64,000 nt of DNA. Origin: CAWJMF01 sp963843945 (GTDB lineage: Bacteria; Vulcanimicrobiota; Vulcanimicrobiia; Vulcanimicrobiales; Vulcanimicrobiaceae). Shown here piece after piece: positions 1 through 10,233 of the stretch; position 1 is the stretch's first letter, and each line of letters begins with the position of its first letter. The notes below the pieces were generated by a model, which worked only from the letters and a program-made list of their open reading frames with translations, had not been told where the DNA came from and searched no databases. A program made the translations under genes and the position numbers. The stretch spans positions 2,170,001-2,234,000 of the forward strand of contig CAWJMF010000002.1 in NCBI GenBank assembly GCA_963843945.1, written 5' to 3'.

Positions 1-775
1 AAGTCGCGATGCGCAACTGGGTCGGCGCGAGCTCGAGCGCCACGACGCGCGCGGCGAGGTCGCCTTGCGCGCCGGCATGCGCGGTTCCGCGCAACGCGCC
101 GAAAACCAGGATGTCGCCGGTCGCGACGAGCTCGGCGCCCGGGTTGACGTCGCCCACGATCACGATATTCCCGATCTGCTGCAGCGATTGCCCGCCGCGT
201 ACCGTTCCGCGAAAGTAAAGCGTGCCGCTGACCGGCTGCGCGGCGGCAACCGGTGCGGCCGCCGGCACGTGCGCGGCGATCTTCGGTTTGCGGACCGAAG
301 CTTCACCGCGCGCCCGCCGCTCGGCGATGTCGGCTCGCGCACCGGCAAAATCGGCATCGAGCGAGCGCGCCCGCTCGGTCAACGTCACCGTTCGGACGGC
401 CTTGGCGGCCCGCTTCCGGCCTAGGCTGGCCACGCTCGGCCGGGGCGCGACGCCGAGGTAGGGCAGGCCGCTCGCCTGCGCCAGGCCCGAGGCTCCATCG
501 GGCCCGTACAGGCCCTGAAGCTCGATTCCATACTCGCCGACCGCGTGGGCGAACCCGGCGAAGTCGACGGCCTCCGGCAGCTCGAGGCCGACGAAGACGG
601 CCGCCGCGCGACTGCCGCGGTAGAAACCGGGCCGCTCGGCGAGGCGCGCAAAGACTTCCGTCGAGGCGTCCTCGAACGGCTCGTCGCCGAACACGAATTC
701 CAATCCCGCTGCCGTTCCGCGAAGCAAGGTTAGCGTTCCGGCGCGCGGTCGAGCGCTGCGAAGGCGGTCATCAAT
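1..775 (-). CDS. minC: Septum site-determining protein MinC (3' end outside window)
   Basis: MinC blocks FtsZ polymerisation away from mid-cell, working with membrane-bound MinD. The reverse strand reads an N-terminal MinC-like domain (TLTLLRGTAAGLEFVFGDE, about 690-735), a basic Ala/Arg-rich linker (about 240-420), and then the C-terminal beta-helical domain with GNIVIVGDVNPGAELVATGD and ALRGTAHAGAQGD, both very typical of MinC. The last visible residues, APTQLRIAT, are also typical, and the frame runs off the left edge. The frame is open upstream of the first domain but has no ATG or GTG close to it. The 775 start (an ATT) is a guess; an in-frame TTG lies near 834. The C-terminal domain makes the identification secure; the exact start is not. 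It is divergent from the protease gene at 926. Confidence 0.85.
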   Translation of the reverse strand, partial: MDDRLRSARPRAGTLTLLRGTAAGLEFVFGDEPFEDASTEVFARLAERPGFYRGSRAAAVFVGLELPEAVDFAGFAHAVGEYGIELQGLYGPDGASGLAQASGLPYLGVAPRPSVASLGRKRAAKAVRTVTLTERARSLDADFAGARADIAERRARGEASVRKPKIAAHVPAAAPVAAAQPVSGTLYFRGTVRGGQSLQQIGNIVIVGDVNPGAELVATGDILVFGALRGTAHAGAQGDLAARVVALELAPTQLRIAT

Positions 776-925
776 TTCTCGTGGGATGCAACGCGGGACC
801 CGGAGCGCCCTTCGCCCTCCACACGAGACTCGCAAGTTGTCGCGCTTATGCACACGGAACTCACCGGGTCCCCACAGCCGTTTGTCGAAAACGAGCCGAC
901 TAGGCTTTGCTCGAGGAGTCCAGCC

Positions 926-2968
926 GTGTTCTTGCGCCGCTTGGTCTGTGCCGGTTTTGCCGCATCTTTGCTCGTCACCGTCGTCCCGGCACCGGCCGCG
1001 GCGATGTCGACGGCTGCCGAGATCCAGCAAGCCAAGGCCGAAGACAAGGCGATCCTCGATCAGTATAACCTCGTCAGCGATCCGCTGCTGAACGCTTGGG
1101 TCACCGGCGTCGGCGAGCGCCTCTGGACCGAGGTCGCGCGGCGCGACGTTCCCTACAACGTCAAGATCCTCGATTCGCAGGACATCAACTCGTTTACCAT
1201 CGGGGGCGGCTACATCTACATCAATGAGGCCACGCTCGACTTCGTGCAGTCCGACGACGAGTTGGCCGGCGTCCTCGGCCACGAGACCGGCCACAACGAG
1301 CGCCGCCATACCGTGACCCTGCCGGCAAAAGAACAAGCGCTGAACTTGCTGTTCGGGATCGCCTCGATGTTCTCGCCCTTCATCTATCGTTTCGGACAGA
1401 TCGCGGAAGCCGGGATCATCGCCAAGCAACAGCGGGCCGACGAACTCCAGGCCGACCAATACGGTCTGCAACTCATGGCGCGCGCCGGCTACGATCCCGA
1501 CGCGATGCTGAACTTCATGAAGCACCTCGACGTGATCTCACACGAACAGCCGAGCATCGTCGACAAGTATTTCCAGGACCATCCGGGCTTCCCGGACCGC
1601 GAAGCGCATCTGCTCGGCTACGAAGCGCTCGATCCGACCAAGCGCACCACCGATCAAATCCTGGTACAAGGATTGCAGGATGAGAAGGAAGGGCGCTACA
1701 GCTACTCGGCCTATAAATTCGCGCAAGTCCTCAAAGCGGATCCGGGCAACGCCACCGCGCTGCTCAACGAAGGCCAAGACCAGCTCGCGCTCGGCCAAAC
1801 GGAAAAGAGCCAGCAGACCCTCGCGGAAGCGGCCGAGAAGGGAAATCCTGAGACCCGCACCGCCGCGCTCGGCAACATCAAAGCGTTGCGCGAGAGCGAA
1901 GCCAAATTCACGTTCGTCCATCCGAACCTCGCGCCACTGCGCCAGCAAGTCGCCGACGCACAAGCACGGGAGGCGCAAACGGCGCCGGCCGTCGAGATGC
2001 GCCACGACGCCGGGCGGGATCAGTTGAAGACCGTCGACGCGCGGGTGCAGAGCATTTCGTACGGCATGCCGGACTTCAGCCGCGTCGAAGTCCGTCCCGG
2101 AACCCGCCTCGACGCGGTCGTGAAGAACCTCAACGCGATGGCGCGTTCGATCGACAAGTCGTTCACCTCGTCGTCGTTCGCGATCGGCAGCGTGGGTACG
2201 ATGGACAAGAACAAAGAGAGCGGCGCGATCAAGGAAAACGGCGATATCCTGCGCGAACTCGCCGCGCCGCTGGCCGTCGATCCGGTCCCCGCGCAGTCGC
2301 TCGCCATCCTGCCGAACTACCCGCGCATCCTCGACGACCTGGCGCTCACGGACGGCGATATGATCCGCTCGCTCGACGCGGCGCGCTCGTCGCTCGCGCT
2401 GCTCGACATCTCGCTCGGCGACTTGGACGAGTTCGTCAAGCGTCTCGGGCACGCGCAGCTCGACTTTCACGGCGACATCAGTCAGGTGGACTACGACGCG
2501 CTGCTGCCTTCGATGGCGAAGGCTTCCGAGCACCTCGCAAAGGCGGCCGTTGCCGGCTCGCAAGCCGCCCAGCTGGTGAACTTGGCCCGCTCGCGTCAGC
2601 TGCAATCGCGCATCACCATGCTCGGCGTCGGCTACCCCGAGGATCGTTACGCGACGCTGCAATACGCTTTGCAGCAGCGCGTGCAGAACGAGGGGCTCGA
2701 CTTCCAGCAGATGCAACAGCACGGGCTGTCGCCGGGCGAGGTCGCCACCGCTTCGATCATCGCGGCCGACACGAATACGACGCCGCTCGCGGTCGTCGAA
2801 GAGGCCAAGGCGACGAACCGTCAGCTGGTCGATATCGCCAACGATCGAGGCATGCACGCCGAAGCGCTCGAGATCTTTCTCGGCTTGATCTACCTCGACT
2901 ACACCGACGACCCGGTCAAGGAGGCGCACGGCCACCAACAGGGCTCGGTCTCGGGGGTAACGATGTGA
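926..2968 (+). CDS. M48-family metalloprotease with TPR-like region (BepA/LoiP type)
   Basis: A secreted zinc metalloprotease of 680 residues, likely an outer-membrane quality-control or chaperone protease in the periplasm. I chose GTG 926 because GAGGAG lies about 8 bases upstream and translation then begins with a clear signal peptide (FLRRLVCAGFAASLLVTVV, cleavage after PAPAAA). The zinc motif HETGH is at about residues 119-123 and the third ligand Glu is in ELQAD at about 173-177. The segment SFTIGGGYIYINEATLDF before HExxH is typical of M48 Ste24/BepA-like enzymes. A short TPR-like stretch (about 250-320) follows. The remaining 350 residues are Ala-rich helical sequence that I do not recognise. 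BepA is about 490 residues, so this C-terminal extension is unusual. The DUF697 gene follows 50 bases downstream and may be co-transcribed. Confidence 0.88.
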   Translation: MFLRRLVCAGFAASLLVTVVPAPAAAMSTAAEIQQAKAEDKAILDQYNLVSDPLLNAWVTGVGERLWTEVARRDVPYNVKILDSQDINSFTIGGGYIYINEATLDFVQSDDELAGVLGHETGHNERRHTVTLPAKEQALNLLFGIASMFSPFIYRFGQIAEAGIIAKQQRADELQADQYGLQLMARAGYDPDAMLNFMKHLDVISHEQPSIVDKYFQDHPGFPDREAHLLGYEALDPTKRTTDQILVQGLQDEKEGRYSYSAYKFAQVLKADPGNATALLNEGQDQLALGQTEKSQQTLAEAAEKGNPETRTAALGNIKALRESEAKFTFVHPNLAPLRQQVADAQAREAQTAPAVEMRHDAGRDQLKTVDARVQSISYGMPDFSRVEVRPGTRLDAVVKNLNAMARSIDKSFTSSSFAIGSVGTMDKNKESGAIKENGDILRELAAPLAVDPVPAQSLAILPNYPRILDDLALTDGDMIRSLDAARSSLALLDISLGDLDEFVKRLGHAQLDFHGDISQVDYDALLPSMAKASEHLAKAAVAGSQAAQLVNLARSRQLQSRITMLGVGYPEDRYATLQYALQQRVQNEGLDFQQMQQHGLSPGEVATASIIAADTNTTPLAVVEEAKATNRQLVDIANDRGMHAEALEIFLGLIYLDYTDDPVKEAHGHQQGSVSGVTM

Positions 2969-3018
2969 GGTCGCAAGCCACGACGCCGGCGATCCTCCGC
3001 TCGTAGGCCGCTAACGCG

Positions 3019-4032
3019 ATGAGCTTCTCGGGATCGGCTGCGATGGGGAGTGCTGATCTGCTCGCGCTGGTGCGCAAGAGCATCGCCGCGACCGCGCGTA
3101 ACGAGGACGTTCAGCGGCCGTTCCGCTTCCTGCTGTGCGGCGATCCGTTCCTCGTGGCGGAGTTTCGCTCGCTGCTGCTGCGTCCGGTCGATCACGAAGA
3201 TCACGTTCCGCTCGACGCCGGTGCGACGCTCGAAACGATCGACCCGTTACGCCGGCCCACGGTCGTCGGTCCCGACGTGCGCTGCACGATCTTTTTGGCT
3301 CGGCCGGGCGACTTGCCGGGCGCACGCATCGATCTCCTCGAACAGCTGCGCGTTCCGATCTTCGTGATCACGGTCGACCCCGCGAGCCCGCCGGCTGCAC
3401 CGCTGAGCGCGCCGACGCCCGGGAACGCGGCCGACTACAGCGTGCCGCAACTCGATCGCGAGAACTTGCGCCTGCGCGTCTTCCCGCACATCGTCGAGCG
3501 CTGCGGCGGCATCGAAGTCGCCGTAGGACGGCGTCTGCCCGCCCTGCGCGCCAGCGTCGCCGGCAAGCTGACGCGCGACGCCGCCTCATCGGCTCTCAAA
3601 GTCTCGGCCGTGAGTGCGGTCGTCGACCACGTGCCGATCCTCGGCATCGTCCTCGGAGCGGTCGCCTCCGCCGGCGACATGGTCGCAATAACCGGCATTC
3701 AGATCGTGCTGATGATGCAGATCGGTGCGACCTACGGCAAGGACCCCGACATGCAGCGCATGTGGGAACTCTTACCCGTCGTCGGCGGCGGCCTCGGCTG
3801 GCGCGCGCTCTCACGCGAACTCTCGGGTTTCATCCCGGTCGCCGGCGTCGCCATCAAGAGCTCGATCGCCTACGCCGGCACCATCGTCGTCGGCGAAGGC
3901 GCGACTTTCTACTACGAGCACGGTCGCCACATGACCGCGGCGCAAGCCAGCGCGCTCTACGAAGAAAAGCGGCGCGCCGCGATGACCTTCGCGCGCGCCT
4001 TCATTGCGCGCCTCCGCAAGAAAAACCACTAG
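3019..4032 (+). CDS. DUF697 (YcjF-like) membrane-associated protein
   Basis: A protein of 337 residues. The N-terminal half looks like a soluble alpha/beta domain (FRFLLCGDPFLVAEFRSLL, then a hydrophobic strand VPIFVITVDP) without a clear P-loop. The C-terminal half (about 185-310) has two hydrophobic segments around ILGIVLGAVASAGDMVAITG and IQIVLMMQIGATYGKD, then a Gly-rich GGGLGWRALSRELSGFIP. This is the pattern of DUF697/YcjF proteins, which often accompany dynamin-like or Era-like GTPases. No GTPase is adjacent here. The function is unknown. ATG 3019 is the first start; ATG 3043 is an alternative and neither has a strong ribosome-binding site. The gene ends just before the palindromic element, facing the RDD gene. 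Confidence 0.65.
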   Translation: MSFSGSAAMGSADLLALVRKSIAATARNEDVQRPFRFLLCGDPFLVAEFRSLLLRPVDHEDHVPLDAGATLETIDPLRRPTVVGPDVRCTIFLARPGDLPGARIDLLEQLRVPIFVITVDPASPPAAPLSAPTPGNAADYSVPQLDRENLRLRVFPHIVERCGGIEVAVGRRLPALRASVAGKLTRDAASSALKVSAVSAVVDHVPILGIVLGAVASAGDMVAITGIQIVLMMQIGATYGKDPDMQRMWELLPVVGGGLGWRALSRELSGFIPVAGVAIKSSIAYAGTIVVGEGATFYYEHGRHMTAAQASALYEEKRRAAMTFARAFIARLRKKNH

Positions 4033-4042
4033 CGCTCGAGCC

Positions 4043-4222
4043 GGGAAGGCTCTGGTTTCCGCGGGAGGCGGGGGGCAATCGCGTTGCGGGGACGCCCGCG
4101 ATTTCCCATCCATGGGAAATCGCTACTGCGCCACTTTCCGCTCCCGCCCTCCGGGCTCCGCGGAAAGCTGGAGCCCCCGCCACGCGACCGCCCCCCGCCT
4201 CCCGCGGAAACCAGAGCTTCCC
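4043..4222. repeat. Palindromic repeat element, copy 1
   Basis: This about 180-base element fills the gap between two convergent genes. Outer arms 4043-4076 and 4190-4222 are reverse complements with a single bulged base. Inside is a core of about 90 bases (4088-4177) that recurs nearly unchanged, in the opposite orientation, at 27933-28023. The core holds a 12-base-pair stem GCGATTTCCCAT/ATGGGAAATCGC (4098-4123) and a second stem CTTTCCGC/GCGGAAAG (4134-4167) whose inner part GCCCTCCGGGC also pairs. The position between convergent stops suits a bidirectional terminator, but no T-tract is seen. No coding potential is evident. It could be a REP- or MITE-like unit or a structured RNA. Confidence 0.85.
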
Positions 4223-4231
4223 CAGCTCTCG

Positions 4232-4984
4232 CTAAGCCAGCGACGTCTCCGCGAGGTGAACGAGCAGCGCGTCGTCGTCGAAGTGTGCGTACGAGGCGGC
4301 GAGTTTCGGACGAATCGCGGCGGCGATGCGCGCGGCGAGGGCGGAGCGGGCTTCGCTCGTGAGTGCGGCGCGACGCTCGGCAAAGCGGCGCACGAGGTCG
4401 CGCTCCTCCGGCGAGAGGTCGCGGATGAGGGGGTCTTCGCGCTGAGCCGCGTCGAGCGGCGCACGGATGCGGCGCCGTTCGTAGCGTTGGTCGCGCACGA
4501 CCAGCGTGCCGGCGGCGTAGTCGCCCAGGCGCTGGTTACGCGGCGAGAGCAGCGTGCTGACCGCGGAGATCGCATAAAAGCCGAGTGCGACCTCGACGAT
4601 GCGGACGCAGTTGCGAATGACCGAGCTCGTGAAGTCGAGCGCCACGCCACCTTCGCGAATGACGCGCAAGCCCATCAGACGCTTCCCCGGCGTTCGGCCT
4701 TCCCAACGCCACTCGAAGATAATGAAGTACCCGAAGAAGAGCAGGAAGATCGCGATGATGACGATCGCCTCGAAGACGGCCGATTCGATCTTGGTCAGCG
4801 GCGCCGCGGCTTTCGCATCGCCGGCCTTGCTCCCGAGATAGGCCAGCCCGAAAACGACGGCGAGCGCGATCGACAATTGAATCGACATGTCGATGAACAC
4901 GGCGAAGAAGCGGCTGCCTAAGCCCGCCAACTCGTAGTTGAACGCGACGCTCTCCCCGGTCGCGATGTCGATCGAGCGCTCCAT
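4232..4984 (-). CDS. RDD family membrane protein
   Basis: A 250-residue integral membrane protein of the RDD family, whose members are small transporters or accessory proteins of unknown specificity. The family signature is visible: the GLGSRFFAVFIDMSIQL segment with the first transmembrane helix, a second helix (FEAIVIIAIFLLFFGYFIIF), the GRTPGKRLMGLRVIREGG motif, and a third helix ending in SPRNQRLGDYAAGTLVVRD. The last 70 residues are a charged cytoplasmic tail rich in Arg and Ala. I chose ATG 4984 (MERSIDIATGESVAFNYE) because the longer reading would overlap the divergent SpoIIM gene at 5040. It is divergent from spoIIM and near moxR/DUF58, a neighbourhood seen in many bacteria. Confidence 0.9.
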   Translation of the reverse strand: MERSIDIATGESVAFNYELAGLGSRFFAVFIDMSIQLSIALAVVFGLAYLGSKAGDAKAAAPLTKIESAVFEAIVIIAIFLLFFGYFIIFEWRWEGRTPGKRLMGLRVIREGGVALDFTSSVIRNCVRIVEVALGFYAISAVSTLLSPRNQRLGDYAAGTLVVRDQRYERRRIRAPLDAAQREDPLIRDLSPEERDLVRRFAERRAALTSEARSALAARIAAAIRPKLAASYAHFDDDALLVHLAETSLA

Positions 4985-5039
4985 CCCGAGCCAGCTGCCT
5001 GCGGGGAGGCATCGGCCGAGTCCTGCGTAAGCAGGCGCC

Positions 5040-6047
5040 ATGCGCGAACGCACCTTCGTCGCGAACCGTCAGGAGGGTTGGGAACGCCTCGAAGCGCTAT
5101 TGGCGCGCGCCGATCGTCGCGGACTGCGTTCGCTCTTGGCCTGCGAGTTGGAAACGCTCGGCTTCGCTTACCGCTCGGCGACCTCCGACCTCGCTGCAGC
5201 ACAAAGCCGCGACTACTCGGAAGATCTGCGCGCCTACCTGAACCGGCTCGTCGCACGGGCGCACGCCTACGTCTACGCGGACGTGACGGGCAACGGCTGG
5301 AGACGCGTCGCACGCTTTTTCGCAGTGGTCTTTCCGCGCGAGGTGCGCTTCTCGTGGCGGCCGATCCTCGGCTGCACGGCCCTCTTCGTTTTCGCAGCGA
5401 TCGCGTCGTACGCGATCGTGGCGCACCGGCCGCTGAGCGTCTACGCGCTGCTGCCGGCAGAGGAAATTCCGCTCATCCAAAAGAGCTTGCACGACTCGAA
5501 CTTCGCCGTCGACTCGACCTTCGCGCCCCTGATGTCGAGCGCGATCATCACGAATAACATCAAGGTCGCCGCGATCGCGTTTGCCGGCGGCATGACCGTC
5601 GGTATCTTGACGCTTTGGGAAATCCTGAACAACGGCTTGATGGTGGGCGGCTTGGGCGCCCTCTTCGCCGCGAAGGGCTTCGGACGCGACTTCTGGGCAA
5701 CCGTCGCGCCGCACGGCGTGATCGAGCTGAGCGCGATTCAGATCGCCGGCGGTGCGGGACTTCTGCTGGCGCAGGCGATCGTCGCGCCGGGGCGCCTCCG
5801 CCGGGTCGACGCACTCCGCGAAAACGGCCGGCGCGCCGGCGTTTTGATGATCGGCGTCGCCGGGATGCTGGTCGTGGCCGGAACGATCGAGGGCTTCGTC
5901 TCGCCGCTGCGCATTTCGGAAACGCTTCGTCTGGGCATCGGAGCGGTCACCGCCGTCGTGCTGATCGCCTACATCGGACTCGCCGGACGAAAAGCGGAGC
6001 CGGCCCAAGTCGCAGCCTCGTCGGCTAGAGCAGTCCGCGCGTCTTGA
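5040..6047 (+). CDS. SpoIIM / DUF95 family membrane protein
   Basis: A 335-residue membrane protein of the stage II sporulation M-like family. These proteins are widespread in non-sporulating bacteria, so the name does not imply sporulation. The N-terminal 100 residues are soluble and helical (RQEGWERLEALLARADRRG). About five or six hydrophobic segments follow, including ILGCTALFVFAAIASYAIVA. Conserved family features are NNIKVAAIAFAGGMTVGI (about 180-197) and WATVAPHGVIELSAIQIAGG with the HG-hE motif (about 220-240). The start ATG 5040 lies 55 bases from the divergent RDD start. The 3' end overlaps that of the DUF58 gene by 23 bases on the opposite strand. SpoIIM, RDD, MoxR and DUF58 genes commonly cluster, which suggests a shared but undefined membrane function. 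Confidence 0.9.
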   Translation: MRERTFVANRQEGWERLEALLARADRRGLRSLLACELETLGFAYRSATSDLAAAQSRDYSEDLRAYLNRLVARAHAYVYADVTGNGWRRVARFFAVVFPREVRFSWRPILGCTALFVFAAIASYAIVAHRPLSVYALLPAEEIPLIQKSLHDSNFAVDSTFAPLMSSAIITNNIKVAAIAFAGGMTVGILTLWEILNNGLMVGGLGALFAAKGFGRDFWATVAPHGVIELSAIQIAGGAGLLLAQAIVAPGRLRRVDALRENGRRAGVLMIGVAGMLVVAGTIEGFVSPLRISETLRLGIGAVTAVVLIAYIGLAGRKAEPAQVAASSARAVRAS

Positions 6048-7356
6048 CGTCGAGATAGGCATCGAGGATGGCCACGGTGAGCTTCGCGGCGGGAACGTCG
6101 ACGACGATCGTGCCCCCCGCGCGCAGTTGTGCCACCGCTTTGTTGCGCTCGTCGGCCAGCGTCATCGCGACGCTCGTGCGGTAGGCTTCGCGCGGCGTGC
6201 GCGGCACGGCATCGAGCGCCTGCGCGATCGCCGCATCGTTCATGAGCACGCAGACGACGAGATGGCGCCGGCTCAAGACGCTCAGCCCGGATAGCACCGC
6301 GGCCGACGTAACCGGATCGAACATGTCGGTGAACAGCACGATCAGGCTCCGTTTGCTGTAGTCTTTCTTGAGGCGCGTGAAGATCGTCTCGTAGTCCGGC
6401 TCCTCGATGCGCGGCTGCAGATCGTAGGCGGCCCGCGTGAGGGCCGCGAGGTGAGCGGCACCGCGCCGCGGCGCGAGCGCCAGGATCGGCTTGGCTCCGA
6501 AGGCGACGAGGCCGACGTGATCGTCGGCTCCCTGTGCGACGCGCGCGACGGAAAGTGCGGCCGTCAAGGCATAGTCGAATTTACGCTGCGGACCGACGCG
6601 CGGCGTCATCAGACGCCCGCAATCGAGCGCAATGCAGATCTGCTGGCTTCGTTCGACCTCGTACTGCGCGACCATCAGACGCCCGCGCCGCGCCGTCGCC
6701 TTCCAGTCGACCGAACGAAAACCGTCGCCGGGCAAATAGTCGCGCAGGCTTTCGAACTCGCTGCCCGTTCCGCGCAGGCGCAGTTTCCGCAAACCGGCCT
6801 CGAGCAGCGTGCTGCGCCGCGCGAGCGTTCCATAGCTCTCGACCGCGGAGAGATCGGGGAAGACCCGCGCTTCTTCGCGCGCTTCGACCGCGTAGCGGCG
6901 GCGCAGCAGCCCGATCCGGTTTTCCATCCAGAAGTACAGCTTGCCGAAGGTAACGGGACCGCGCTCGCGCGCCAGAAAACCGAGCGAACCTTCCGTTCCG
7001 GCATTCGCTGCAACGCGCAGCTCGAGCGAATCCCGCTCGAACGTGATGGCCGGCAGCGGCGTTTCGATCAGGCCCAACCGAATCGGAATCGGCGCGCGGT
7101 TCTCGACCGCGTAGAGCACGCTCGAAGGCCGGCGGAGGGCGATCGCGCCGACCGGCTTGCGCGCGACGCGCAGCAGCGAAGCCCGCGGCCCGACCGCAAC
7201 GTCCACCAGCGCGAGAACGAGGAAGAGCGCGAGGCCCGCATAGACGGCCGACAACAGCGCCGGCACGACGCCGGCCAGTGCGAGCAAAAGCGCGAGTACG
7301 AGCAGCGCCCAGACGCCGCGCGCCGACAGCCAAAGCGCGGGGAAGATCGGGCGCAA
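6025..7356 (-). CDS. DUF58 domain-containing protein (vWA-like)
   Basis: A 443-residue partner of MoxR ATPases. Two N-terminal transmembrane helices (GVWALLVLALLLALAGVVPA and SAVYAGLALFLVLALVDVAV) precede a beta-rich region. The DUF58 signature GDGFRSVDWKATARRGRLMV sits at about 220-240, followed by a vWA-like domain with ALDCGRLM and the later hydrophobic strand SLIVLFTDMFD. The start is a TTG at 7356, three bases after the moxR stop, which fits translational coupling. The family is thought to act with MoxR as a chaperone/metal-insertion pair at the membrane; the substrate here is unknown. The stop lies inside the end of the convergent spoIIM gene. Confidence 0.9.
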   Translation of the reverse strand: MRPIFPALWLSARGVWALLVLALLLALAGVVPALLSAVYAGLALFLVLALVDVAVGPRASLLRVARKPVGAIALRRPSSVLYAVENRAPIPIRLGLIETPLPAITFERDSLELRVAANAGTEGSLGFLARERGPVTFGKLYFWMENRIGLLRRRYAVEAREEARVFPDLSAVESYGTLARRSTLLEAGLRKLRLRGTGSEFESLRDYLPGDGFRSVDWKATARRGRLMVAQYEVERSQQICIALDCGRLMTPRVGPQRKFDYALTAALSVARVAQGADDHVGLVAFGAKPILALAPRRGAAHLAALTRAAYDLQPRIEEPDYETIFTRLKKDYSKRSLIVLFTDMFDPVTSAAVLSGLSVLSRRHLVVCVLMNDAAIAQALDAVPRTPREAYRTSVAMTLADERNKAVAQLRAGGTIVVDVPAAKLTVAILDAYLDVKTRGLL

Positions 7357-7359
7357 GCC

Positions 7360-8317
<958 letters not shown>

Positions 8318-8337
<20 letters not shown>

Positions 8338-9484
8338 GCGTTGTCCGATCCTTTCGAAGGCGCTGCGCCAAAGCGACGCCTCGCACGAGAGACTTCTCGT
8401 TCGGGGGTCCGTTCTTGGAAATCCGCTCGAGCTCGAGAAAGAGCCTGCGCTCTTCGGGCTCGGCGATCGCCGCGGCGAGATTTTCGGACGAGACGTCGTC
8501 CGGCAGACCGAGCGATTTCGCGAAGGCGCGTTTGGTCGAATCGAATGCGTCGAGCAGCGCTTTGCGAAAGGCGCGGCCGCGTTCGAAGAGCGCCGCAAGC
8601 GCGTCGAGGAACGCCGCGGAATTTGGATCGCGCGATTGCGGCAGCACCGGGGGCCCTAACCGCAGCGCCGCACCGCCGAAGGCGAGCAGCAGAACGCCCA
8701 GCGCGCACCAGATCGCGATCGCGAACGGTCGCGGCACGACCGACCACCAGTGGTCGGGCGTCGAGAAACCGTGAACCGATTCGTAGAAGGCGACCGTTTC
8801 GCCCGAGTGCGGCGCGCTCAGCGCATACGCGAGTCGCGCCCGGTCCGGACGCCCGATCTTCGCGTTGGTAAAACTCGGTTCGTCGATGGCCGTCACGACC
8901 TCGCCTTTGCCGTACGGGTAGCTCAGGATGAGCGCGCCGCGCGCGTCGGCGAGCAGCGTCGAACGTTTTCCGGGCACCCAGCGCAGTTCGGTCTCCGCCG
9001 GATAGCGTCTGACTCCCGCCGCGGCAAACGCTGGAGCGACGTACGGGCGGCTACCGCCCGACGGGTGGCTGCTGTGCGGGAGTTTCAAGATCCCGCGGCT
9101 CGCGGCGTCGTCGTCGTGTCCGAGGTAGACGAATCGTCCGCCGTCGCGAATCCAGCTCTCGAGCGCGTGGACGTCGTTCTCGGTCGGCACCTCTTGGCGC
9201 TGATCGAAGGGCAGCGGATCGGCCCAGATGAGCGTGCGGGTTGCGCGATCGAGAAACGCCGGTCGCAACTCGAAGCGTTCGACTCGCACGCCCTCGCGCT
9301 GCAGCATCTCGAACCAGGCGCGGTAGCCGCCGCTCGTGCCGTCGTGCGTCGAATACGAGTCGGGTTCGACCTGTGCGCGCTGCGCGGCCCGATTGCGCTC
9401 GACGCCCGCGAAGATGAGGATCGCTACCGCGAGCACGAGGATTCCGAGTTCGAGCCGCGGTGCGCGGCTTAGCGCCTCCCTCAC
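8318..9484 (-). CDS. DUF4350 domain-containing membrane protein
   Basis: A 388-residue protein with an N-terminal transmembrane helix (LELGILVLAVAILIFAGVE), an extracytoplasmic DUF4350 domain (motifs GYRAWFEMLQREGVRVERFE, ESWIRDGGRFVYLGHD and a glutamine-amidotransferase-like fold region), and a second helix near residue 260 (PFAIAIWCALGVLLLAFGGA). The cytoplasmic tail is helical. The GTG start at 9484 shares bases with the TGA of the upstream DUF4129 gene (GTGA), so translation is probably coupled. DUF4350 proteins are regular members of MoxR/DUF58 clusters, and the biochemical role is not known. The identification rests on domain pattern and context. Confidence 0.8.
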
Positions 9485-10233
9485 GGTAGCGCGACGTTCG
9501 GTTCGAAGCCCGCGAAAGCGCGTTCGGCACTCGCGAAGTCGGCGGGGCCGGCGGGAACCCCGGAAAACGCCGCGCGCACGAAGCCGGCGCTGAGTTCGTC
9601 GAACGGCGGCGCGGCCTCGGCGCGAACCCTGCGCACGAGCCGCCGATATTCGCCCGGCGTTCGCGAAGCATCGAACGGAACGAGCGCGCGCTCGTCGAGT
9701 TCGGCAAGCGCTGCGCCGAAGAGCGCTGCAATCGCACGCGCGTACTCGCCGCGAGCCGCCAGCGCCGACGCAGCCTCGCGCCACTCCGCGCTCGAGCGGC
9801 GCTGCACCAGCGCGCGGCCGGCGAAGTTCCGCTGCGCGCGCGCCTCAGGCGCCGCGAAGGCCAGCGCGAGGCGCACCAGCACGAAGGCCAACCCGAGGAA
9901 CGCCGCGATCATCAACGCGATGCCGAGCCACGCGCCGACTCGCGAGGCTCCCGCGACCGCGCGCGCGACCGGTCCGAAAAATTCCTTAAAGCGGGCTCGA
10001 ATCCAATCCCAGACCTCTTGCCAAAGACTCGGCTTGGGCTTCTCGGCGCTGGTAACCGGGGCCGTTCGATAGGCGGGCTGTGCCAGCACGTCGCGCACCA
10101 CGATGGCCGGGTCGCGCGGCCAGGCAGCACCGCTTCGGACACCGTTCGCGGCGACGCTCGCCAGCGGCAGAGTTGCCGTCAGCGCAGCCAACGCCAAGAA
10201 CGTGCCCAGCGCCAGCGAACGGATTCGAATCAC
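9481..10233 (-). CDS. DUF4129 domain-containing protein
   Basis: A 250-residue protein with an N-terminal signal or anchor segment (LALGTFLALAALTATLPLASVA), a Pro/Lys-containing linker, a membrane-proximal amphipathic helix (WQEVWDWIRARFKEFFGPVA), a transmembrane helix (LGIALMIAAFLGLAFVLVRL), and a cytoplasmic DUF4129 domain with RGEYARAIAALFGAALAELD and SRTPGEYRRLVRR. Fused to transglutaminase domains in other proteins, DUF4129 is found with MoxR/DUF58 systems. It overlaps the upstream membrane-protein gene by ATGA and the downstream DUF4350 gene by GTGA, so the four genes behave as one operon. The molecular function is unknown. Confidence 0.82.
   Translation of the reverse strand: MIRIRSLALGTFLALAALTATLPLASVAANGVRSGAAWPRDPAIVVRDVLAQPAYRTAPVTSAEKPKPSLWQEVWDWIRARFKEFFGPVARAVAGASRVGAWLGIALMIAAFLGLAFVLVRLALAFAAPEARAQRNFAGRALVQRRSSAEWREAASALAARGEYARAIAALFGAALAELDERALVPFDASRTPGEYRRLVRRVRAEAAPPFDELSAGFVRAAFSGVPAGPADFASAERAFAGFEPNVALP

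Noticed and set aside
1538..2938. A 466-codon open frame opposite the M48 protease gene
   Set aside because: Its translation is Arg/Val-rich with no motif and mirrors the protease codons; long antisense frames are expected at this GC content.
4004..4921. A plus-strand frame reading through palindromic element copy 1 into the RDD gene
   Set aside because: It has no motif and joins the repeat to antisense RDD sequence.
5040..6047. Evidence that the organism sporulates
   Set aside because: SpoIIM-like proteins are common in non-sporulating bacteria and no other sporulation gene is present.
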